The notes under the pieces are model-generated. The model was not told where the DNA came from. It made no database searches and was given only the letters and a program-made list of their open reading frames with translations. Both the position numbers and the translations under genes were made by a program. Source: Trichomonas vaginalis G3 (Eukaryota; Parabasalia; Trichomonadida; Trichomonadidae). From it: a stretch of DNA of 64,000 bases. Below, piece by piece: positions 57,812-64,000 of this stretch. The stretch's first letter is position 1. Every line of letters begins with the position of its first letter. The stretch covers positions 6,882,001-6,946,000 of the forward strand of contig NC_067205.1 in the NCBI RefSeq assembly GCF_026262505.1, written 5' to 3'.

Positions 57812-58960
57812 ATGAATTTCGCTTCACTATTACAATCAATCAAACCTGATAATGATGATCTGGATTCCGCTTTACAATCGTTAATTGATAACAAATCGAC
57901 TCTAATGCAAAATCTTCAAGAATTTATCCCTTATATTTCAATGAATGATTGGATATTAATCCTTCAAAATGATAGATCAAGATCGATACAGCTTCAGATA
58001 CTAATTTTAATTGATATTTTTGTAAATTCGGCTCAAATCGATATGGAATCATTGGAAGATAATGAAACATTAGCATTATTGTTTTCATTTTGTTCATTGT
58101 ATGGGCCTCTAAGAATAAATGCACTATCAATATTTTATAATTTGTCACAAAAAAGCGATTTTGTAATAAATTTTCTAATACAGAGCAATATATTTGATTT
58201 TGCTTTGCAAAATCCCATTTCATACAAAACTTTATTAATAATAGGCAACATAATACGCTCGGATTCCTTTGATTTTCGGTTATATTCAAATCAAATTCTA
58301 GAAATCATCAAATCATGCTTAAATTCCACACCGCAAAACATTTCAAAAGCCCTTGACTTGGTCGATTTAATACTTAAAAAAGATATGTCGGCAATAGATT
58401 TTTCATTTTTGGACCTTTTATCTTTTGCTGAATCGCCAAATCGAGAGGTCCTGGTTTCTTTGTGTCATGTTCTTGAGAACTATGAAGATTTAGATATTAA
58501 ATTCTTTTATACTCTTTTGGTAGCGTCTTCCAAAAATATTTTGCCAGATGAGAATTTTTTAGAAGTTATATCACGCAATAGTCAATGGTACATCAGTGCA
58601 AGAGATGATATCATTAAATATTTGCAGGAAAATATCGCAAAAATGCACTATAAAGAAAGTGATATCGCTTTGAAAGTTTTTAAGGAATGTCTTCAGGATG
58701 TCAATGACTGTAGTCCAACTATTCTTGATTCTATAACTAAAATGGCTGCGGATAATAATTCAAATCAAATTTGTTTGGAGATTTTAATTTCTCTTATTAG
58801 ATCGGTTAGAAAAGTCGATGAAATTGTTGGATTAAGTGATGCAATAGAAAATATTGTTCCTTTTGCTGAAGAAATGCTTCAAAGCCCAGAATTAAGTGTT
58901 TCTGAGACGGCAACCCAATTTTTTGCTTTAATCAATGCTAATTCTTCTCAGTCGCCTTAG
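57812..58960 (+). CDS. Helical-repeat (ARM-like) protein of unknown function (382 aa)
   Basis: Starts at ATG 57,812 (MNFASLLQSIKPDNDDLDSA), three bases after the initiator. All-helical, with repeated pairs of amphipathic helices (LQILILIDIFVNSAQIDMES, TLALLFSFCSLYGPLRINAL, KALDLVDLILKKDMSAIDFS), typical of ARM/HEAT solenoids. No signal peptide, span or catalytic motif. In layout it resembles Hsp70-binding-type ARM proteins or proteasome-associated solenoids such as S5B, but I cannot name it. It ends with TAG at 58,958 and looks intact. A cytosolic scaffold role is likely. Confidence 0.75.
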   Translation: MNFASLLQSIKPDNDDLDSALQSLIDNKSTLMQNLQEFIPYISMNDWILILQNDRSRSIQLQILILIDIFVNSAQIDMESLEDNETLALLFSFCSLYGPLRINALSIFYNLSQKSDFVINFLIQSNIFDFALQNPISYKTLLIIGNIIRSDSFDFRLYSNQILEIIKSCLNSTPQNISKALDLVDLILKKDMSAIDFSFLDLLSFAESPNREVLVSLCHVLENYEDLDIKFFYTLLVASSKNILPDENFLEVISRNSQWYISARDDIIKYLQENIAKMHYKESDIALKVFKECLQDVNDCSPTILDSITKMAADNNSNQICLEILISLIRSVRKVDEIVGLSDAIENIVPFAEEMLQSPELSVSETATQFFALINANSSQSP

Positions 58961-59257
58961 TTGAATTCTTTTTTTATTGATAAGATTCTTATCATTTAGG
59001 ATTTTATAAATTATCCAGCAAAAGCCAGTGAAACTCAGCTTATGTATATCTTGCAGGACTGGATATTTTTATTTCTGCCTTCATTTTATTCGTTTGTTTG
59101 TTTATTAACATAGTTTTCGAGAAATAAAAAAAATTATTTAGTAATAGATTTATTCAATCTTAATTTAACTATGTTAAAAAATTATGTGTGTATTTTTGGG
59201 GAAAAAATTGGAAGGATACTATTGGTAATTTCATTTTATTTTTTTTCTAATATTAAA

Positions 59258-59854
59258 TTAGCAGCAAGGTTGCTCGCCTTCGGCGTTAACCTGGGCCTTT
59301 GTAACATCGACAACATGTTCATCCGATGGAACAACAACTTTACTATAGACATGTTCTGTGATTGCTTGGAATAACTCTTCAATGCCAACGCCAGTCATTG
59401 CAGAAACCCAGATGCACTCGCAGCCTAATCTGGAAGCAAATTCTGATGTCTCCTCAACTGAGAAACAGACGCTTGATTCAAGATCAGACTTATTAGCTGC
59501 AATAACAACGAAATTATCATCGGAGTTGGAACGGAATGTATCAATCCAAGATTCTAAAGACTGGAGAGTTTCCTTACGAGTAAGATCGAAAACAGCGATT
59601 GCAGCATTTGACTTACGATAATAGATTGGACCAAGTGCTTTATATCTCTCTTGGCCTGCAGTATCCCAAATCTGAAATGAAACTTTACGGTTATTGAAAA
59701 CAACTTCTTGAGTATGGAAAACTGCACCGATTGTACTTTTCTGCTCTTGAGAACATTGGCCACGAAGATATTTCTGAATAATGGATGTTTTGCCGACCTG
59801 TGTATCTCCGACAAGTACGATACGGCCGAGAATGGGTTCGGATTCGCTCTGCAT
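59258..59854 (-). CDS. Rab GTPase of the Rab5/21/22 type (198 aa)
   Basis: Starts at ATG 59,854 (MQSESEPILGRIVLVGDTQV). All nucleotide-binding motifs are present: G1 GDTQVGKT (16-23), the effector Thr in STIGAVF, G3 WDTAGQE (64-70) followed by RYKALGPIYYR, G4 NKSD (about 122-125) and G5 SAM. The C-terminus ends in CC for double prenylation. The switch region (GAVFHTQEVVFNNRKVSFQI, then WDTAGQERYKALGPIYYRKS) is closest to Rab5-family proteins, which control early endosome traffic; trichomonads have a very large Rab set. It looks intact. Plus-strand neighbours are more than 290 bases away. Confidence 0.9.
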   Translation of the reverse strand: MQSESEPILGRIVLVGDTQVGKTSIIQKYLRGQCSQEQKSTIGAVFHTQEVVFNNRKVSFQIWDTAGQERYKALGPIYYRKSNAAIAVFDLTRKETLQSLESWIDTFRSNSDDNFVVIAANKSDLESSVCFSVEETSEFASRLGCECIWVSAMTGVGIEELFQAITEHVYSKVVVPSDEHVVDVTKAQVNAEGEQPCC

Positions 59855-60065
59855 TATATAGTTTTTGTCAGAATCTAATCAAATATGAAGTGAAATTTTT
59901 TAGGCTAATATTTTAGGTTTATTTGTACTCAGATAGAAACATATTAATATTTCAAACTTTTTCAAGAAGGTCTTCGATATCGGGCAAACCCAAATTTTAG
60001 CTAAAAGTGACAGGGGAAAAAAACGTTTAGTATTAAAAAAAAGACCGATGAGAGCTTCGTTCGAA

Positions 60066-60135
60066 ATATAGAGGGAACTGAGAATGCGCAACCATTCTCA
60101 GGGAATATTGGATGCTATTCCCGTTCCCTCTGTAT
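60066..60135. repeat. Three-way-junction palindrome (outer stem plus two arms)
   Basis: The outer stem pairs AGAGGGAAC (60,070-60,078) with GTTCCCTCT (60,123-60,131) and extends by ATAT/GTAT. Inside, TGAGAATG (60,079-60,086) pairs with CATTCTCA (60,093-60,100) around CGCAAC. GGGAATA (60,101-60,107) pairs with TATTCCC (60,116-60,122) around TTGGATGC. Every base outside the two loops is paired, and no unpaired base lies at the junction. This layout is like parvovirus terminal repeats or a structured RNA; the function is unknown. Confidence 0.85.
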
Positions 60136-60172
60136 GGAAAATTGAGGTTTTCAAAGGGAGTTAAAATAATAT

Positions 60173-60645
60173 CAAATTTATACTAATTTACTTCAAAATA
60201 CAAAAGTATTTGACAGCTAAAATTAGTTACTTTAGCAAGCCTATCAATACCCTTTTACGATTATTGCTACTTTTTCGAAATAAAAGTAAAAACAAATTTA
60301 TACTAATTTACTTCAAAATACAAAAGTATTTGACAGCTAAAATTAGTTACTTTAGCAAGCCTATCAATACCCTTTTACGATTATTGCTACTTTTTCGAAA
60401 TAAAAGTAAAAACAAATTTATACTAATTTACTTCAAAATACAAAAGTATTTGACAGCTAAAATTAGTTACTTTTGCAAGCCTATCAATACCCTTTTACGA
60501 TTATTGCTACTTTTTCGAAATAAAAGTAAAAACAAATTTATACTAATTTACTTCAAAATACAAAAGTATTTGACAGCTAAAATTAGTTACTTTAGTAAGC
60601 CTATCAATACCCTTTTACGATTATTGCTACTTTTTCGAAATAAAA
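60173..60645. repeat. Four tandem 120-bp repeats
   Basis: A 120-bp unit (starting CAAATTTATACTAATTTAC) is repeated 3.94 times with only two or three substitutions (TTTAGC to TTTTGC in copy three, TTTAGT in copy four). As 120 is a multiple of three, a frame of 168 codons stays open through the array, but its periodic content shows it is not a normal gene. Confidence 0.95.
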
Positions 60646-60746
60646 TAAATTTATTATCAAAAACCTTTTTTTTCTTAGTAAAAATAAACGAAATTTTTTA
60701 CCTTATGAACTTTTGATGGAAATATGCAAATTTAAAATAATAAAGA

Positions 60747-60871
60747 AAGCCGCGAGCGAAGCGATCGGCTTAGTTCGAAGATTTTGATTCAAATCTTTGC
60801 TGATCTGTAATTCGCGGAAGCCGCGAGCGAATCGAGCGGCTTAGGTCTAAGATTTTGATTCAAATCTTTGC
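60747..60871. repeat. Two tandem units of double hairpins, period 71 bp
   Basis: Each unit has AAGCCG paired with CGGCTT around a GC-rich centre (60,747-60,771 and 60,818-60,842), followed by AAGATTT/AAATCTT around TGATTC (60,778-60,797 and 60,849-60,868). The centres of the first hairpins differ (GAAGCGAT against GAATCGAG) while the arms are kept. Confidence 0.8.
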
Positions 60872-61347
60872 TTATATTCCTTAAATTCTTTATGAAACTC
60901 GCAACAGTTCCATAAAAAATTTTAAATTCTAAACTGTCGAAATTACCGATCGGTAATCACACTCTTCATAGGTGTGTCACTTTTTACGGGCGTGTCACTT
61001 TTAGCTAAAATTACCCCTACTCTTCGATATCGTCGTCCGAAATTAAAGTTATCAGATCAAAATTTATAGAACTTCTATCATATAATACAATCTGAGTAAT
61101 AATAAATTGAGAAACTGAAGGCGGTTTTCCTATAAAAAATTTAAAAATAACTCGAATATTGTAATACTTAATTTCATCAATATAATTGTGTTGGATCTTA
61201 TAAAAATTGAGAGGATAGTATGAAATTGTCAAAATAGCGGATCTTAATTTGAAGGATAGAAAATATTTAAATAAAGTTAACTAAAAAAGACCAAAAAAAC
61301 AAACGCAATATTAATAAAATTACATTCGAGTTCGATGAACAAATCGA

Positions 61348-62031
61348 TCAAAAGAAAAAGTCAAACTCGTTATTGAAATCTTGGATTGGCATCATTTCTT
61401 CAATGAAGTTATTGTAATCCGGTATAGTAAACTGTTCATCCGGGGTAGGAGTCTCGTATGCAGATGTAGGTGCTGATGACATAACTTGAGAATATGGAGA
61501 TTCTTCAACAACTTGTGCTTCCTTGATAGAAACTGACTCGATTTTTGCCTTTGATTTAATCTTTTCAATATTATCACCTTCATTTGGCAAAGCACCTTTG
61601 GTTCTTAGGGTCCATTGCCTTGTAAGATTGATTTGATTCTTCATAAAAGGAAAAGTTTTCATTAAAGTGTAAGCAGATTCTGCATCCATTGGAATAACCT
61701 TATAACCAATTGATTGCAATCCACTATTGATCGAGGACTTGCATTTTCCTGTCAATGAGATAAGCTGGCGTGTATTAATCGCTAAGAAATCGTTAAGTTT
61801 AAGATAACCACAAACTAAAGAGCGTACATGAGTTCCTGTATGATCATCAGTGATGTACTCTTCAATAAGTTCAGTAACTTGTCCAAAAACCTTCGTAAAC
61901 TTGGCTTTTCCGCAATTAAATAAAAGTTTCTGAATTGCTTTCTTTAAATCAGCGTATTCAGCCTGTGCTCGGTTATCAAGCATATCAAACATTTGGCATT
62001 GGTCATTGTCAGATGAATTTGCTCCAATCAT
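61348..62031 (-). CDS. Initiator-binding-domain (IBP39-type) protein (227 aa)
   Basis: Starts at ATG 62,031 (MIGANSSDNDQCQMFDMLDN). Residues 25-145 form a winged-helix-like domain: FTKVFGQVTELIEEYITDDH, HVRSLVCGYLKLNDFLAINT, then the recognition-helix pattern LTGKCKSSINSGLQSIGYKV, then LMKTFPFMKNQINLTRQWTL. This is the layout of the initiator binding domain of trichomonad IBP39, which binds the Inr around the transcription start. The C-terminal part is acidic and Phe-rich, ending NNEFDFFF, as in proteins that contact RNA polymerase II. It would act in the nucleus. Its own promoter has an Inr-like TCATT (62,036-62,040). Confidence 0.75.
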   Translation of the reverse strand: MIGANSSDNDQCQMFDMLDNRAQAEYADLKKAIQKLLFNCGKAKFTKVFGQVTELIEEYITDDHTGTHVRSLVCGYLKLNDFLAINTRQLISLTGKCKSSINSGLQSIGYKVIPMDAESAYTLMKTFPFMKNQINLTRQWTLRTKGALPNEGDNIEKIKSKAKIESVSIKEAQVVEESPYSQVMSSAPTSAYETPTPDEQFTIPDYNNFIEEMMPIQDFNNEFDFFF

Positions 62032-62035
62032 TTAA

Positions 62036-62040
62036 AATGA
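62036..62040 (-). promoter_or_regulatory. Inr-like motif of the initiator-binding-domain gene
   Basis: The minus strand reads TCATTTTAAATG with A+1 at 62,038, seven bases before the ATG. It fits TCA+1Y(T/A), so the gene could regulate itself. Confidence 0.55.
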
Positions 62041-63412
62041 TTTTGATTTTTCGCAAATTTAAAAATTGAATACTTCCGATCTTTTTTGGCAGATTTGTAA
62101 ATTTTATATTTCAAAAATTTGACTCATGATAGATAATAATCAATATAAGATGTTGATCTAAAATCTGGCCTCTTTCAAAAAGAGTTCCTATCAAAATTGA
62201 ATGCACTCATTTTTTAAATTCGAGAAATTTTTTGAATAATCGACCAAGGAACCTCGACAAATCCGGAGGTTTTGACATCATAAATTTGCTTACCATTATG
62301 AATTTACTTTTAATCAAATAATCCTTCCAATATCATGTGTGAAATCCCAAGAAAAACTATAATTTGATATATTGTTTCTTGATTATTGGATAATTCTCAT
62401 TTTTTCACTGATTTTAAGAGATGAACATGATTGTCTTGGCTATTTAATAAATAACCCATTCAATAGACTCTTCTATAACAATGTTTACACGCTCATCAAT
62501 TTATTTCAATAGAAGAAAGTTGAGTTCAATAAAAACTGGATGCCAACAACAAAATTCTTGCAGAAAATATTGAATATTTTATGTTATTTAATCTTATTCA
62601 TAAAATATCAAATTACAACATTTTGATAGTTGAGTTATCTGATAATTAGCTGTCATATGCATCTTGAAAGTAGCTAATTAACTTAATGTGTGTGCTAACT
62701 TCTCTTAAAAAGATAAAATAAGTTCAAATAATTTGAATATTAGGATTATTTTATTTTTGCTCAAATGAATATATGGCAATATAATCCACTATTATTTCTC
62801 GATTTGTCAAAATCTGATTCAATATTCAAATGAGCGGAATTTCCCGGTGTTATTTTTATCAGAAAGCAAATACTTGTAAACTTCAGAATTTTCGGTTATC
62901 CACATTATTATCCACCAAAATTTACATAAAATGTATTGTTTTTTGTTCATGTGATCAAATAGTGAAATAAGCATGGAATTGCACTCAAGAAAACTATTAT
63001 TGCCTAATGAATGGGTCAAAGAAAGCATATCTGCATAATAAAGCTTTTTCCATATACTATTATAAGCAATTTGTATTAGATTTTGTGTGTTCATTAGAAG
63101 AGTTCAAGATTTATAATAGATTTTGCTTTTTTGAATGAAATTGGAACTAATTATGTATAAAATAGAAATTTATTCACGAATAATTTAATAAATGTACTTT
63201 ACGCATTTCAAAGCAAACGAATTTACTCAACAAAATATGTTGGAATTATGACGATAGAAAATTTTCAATTATCGTTCAAATTTGAGACCAATTTTATCAC
63301 AATGTGCGATCGTGGAAATAATGATCGGAAACCCACCCTTCCAACTTATTAAAAAGTGTATATTATAATGTAAAAATGATATTCGATAGACGAACAAACC
63401 TTATATATTTCA
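62041..63412. other. Host intergenic region of 1.4 kb
   Basis: AT-rich with no convincing gene. A hairpin with arms AATTAGCT (62,644-62,651) and AGCTAATT (62,672-62,679) is the only clear structure. A 91-codon minus-strand frame at 62,819-63,094 was considered doubtful. Confidence 0.6.
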
Positions 63413-64000
63413 ATGAGCCAAGTTGATATTACTGAAGAGGAATACAAACAGTTTGATGAGCAGCTCACCAAAGTTAACGACGAAATTTTAGCTAATCTTA
63501 ATAGCCCTGAATGGAAATTCTCAAAAGATGAAGCTGATGGATGTAAAATTTATGTTCGTCATGTTGCTGATAGCTCATATGATATGATAAAGGCAACTAT
63601 ATCGATTCCTGTTTCTCAACGTGATGCTTTGGAAGCTATAAAGCCTTGCAAAGAAATCACTCCAAAAACTCCGAAAGCAGAAAATGAAGGATTACTTGAA
63701 AGGAAGATCTTCAATTACGATGAGAAAGATCCCTCTGCTCGTGCTTTCATCTACTGCTCAACTCCATCACCATTTCCGCTTGTAGCCGGTCGTGATTTCC
63801 TCTTATACAGAAAAGTCATTGAAAAAGATGATAAGTTATGTTATACCCATACTTCTGTTGTTTGCGATAAGATTATGCCACAGAAAAAAGGATTTGTTCG
63901 TGGTTTAATGAAACAACAAGCATTTATCTTCGAAAAAGATCCAAGTAACCCAGAACATACATTACTCAGCTTCATTCTACATACTGAAATCGGAGGAAGT
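63413..64000 (+). CDS. START-domain lipid-transfer-type protein, 3' partial
   Basis: Starts at ATG 63,413 (MSQVDITEEEYKQFDEQLTK) in the context ATATTTCAATG, and is open to the window edge (196 codons). From about residue 35 it follows the START fold: WKFSKDEADGCKIYVRHVAD, a region around SYDMIKATISIPVSQRDALE, then LLERKIFNYDEKDPSARAFI, then PFPLVAGRDFLLYRKVIEKD and the late LLSFILHTEIGGS. START proteins bind a single lipid (sterol, phospholipid or ceramide) in a deep pocket and move it between membranes or sense it. No signal peptide, so probably cytosolic. The C-terminal helix lies outside the window. Confidence 0.75.
   Translation, partial: MSQVDITEEEYKQFDEQLTKVNDEILANLNSPEWKFSKDEADGCKIYVRHVADSSYDMIKATISIPVSQRDALEAIKPCKEITPKTPKAENEGLLERKIFNYDEKDPSARAFIYCSTPSPFPLVAGRDFLLYRKVIEKDDKLCYTHTSVVCDKIMPQKKGFVRGLMKQQAFIFEKDPSNPEHTLLSFILHTEIGGS

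Larger units (their letters stand above)
59855..61347. other. Gene-free host interval rich in palindromes and repeats
   Basis: No convincing gene. It contains the three-way-junction palindrome (60,066-60,135), four 120-bp tandem repeats (60,173-60,645), two tandem hairpin units (60,747-60,871) and a perfect 16-bp palindrome, ATTACCGATCGGTAAT, at 60,942-60,957. Two GTGTCACTTTT motifs follow the last palindrome. Confidence 0.8.

Noticed and set aside
60210-60716. Open frame of 168 codons
   Set aside because: It is produced by a 120-bp tandem repeat, a multiple of three; the encoded repeat has no other support.
61017-61232. Minus-strand frame of 71 codons
   Set aside because: AT-rich composition typical of intergenic DNA here, with no motif or promoter.
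62819-63094. Minus-strand frame of 91 codons
   Set aside because: Unusual residue content, no Inr-like motif and no recognisable domain; probably a chance frame in AT-rich DNA.

Overview
This window looks like nuclear DNA of a parabasalid flagellate (trichomonad), most likely Tritrichomonas or a close relative. The DNA is AT-rich. Host genes are intronless as far as visible, lie on both strands and have very short leaders with Inr-like TCA+1Y(T/A) motifs just upstream of the ATG. The host set includes BspA-like leucine-rich repeat proteins, an initiator-binding-domain (IBP39-type) protein, a Rab GTPase, a GT61-type glycosyltransferase and a START-domain protein. More than half of the window is virus-like mobile DNA of the Maverick/Polinton kind. 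The species call is inference.

Layout. (1) From the left edge to about 23.75 kb lies a large Polinton-like element whose left end is outside the window. It has a capsid gene region, a penton-like gene, an A32-type packaging ATPase, an SF3/D5-like helicase region, a retroviral-type integrase region and a D12-class adenine methyltransferase region. It also has two KilA-N proteins, a T5orf172 protein, a phage-tail-fibre-like gene, small amphipathic proteins and many small unknown genes. It is broken in several genes. Between 11.2 and 16.2 kb its genes are separated by repeat cassettes built on a palindrome centred on AGATCT. (2) 23.75-39.18 kb is host DNA. It holds a gene-poor 3.4 kb stretch with an array of imperfect hairpins, two BspA-like genes pointing towards each other, a helical-repeat protein and a type I membrane protein. 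(3) 39,186-56,163 is a second, younger Polinton with both ends present: terminal inverted repeats of about 350 bp and a 6-bp target duplication (CTAATC). It carries capsid, ATPase, penton-like, fibre-like, integrase and protein-primed PolB regions. Two nearly identical 1,302-bp mariner transposons in opposite orientation are nested in it, one of them inside the PolB region. (4) 56.2-64.0 kb is host DNA with the glycosyltransferase, a helical-repeat protein, Rab, a repeat and palindrome island, the initiator-binding-domain protein and the start of a START-domain gene.

How the parts work together. The two Polintons share a virion-type core: capsid, penton-like protein, ATPase, fibre shaft, paired amphipathic proteins and a conserved Cys-Cys-Gly protein. 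They differ in replication genes: the second has PolB, while the visible part of the first has an SF3-type helicase and no PolB. Many genes of both begin with a TAAATG start context. The host genes show no common pathway.

Most notable: the hairpin array at 25.46-26.19 kb, a fully paired three-way-junction palindrome at 60,066-60,135, the AGATCT cassettes around the KilA-N genes, a phage-type tail-fibre tip in a eukaryotic Polinton-like element, and GC-rich double hairpins embedded inside element genes.
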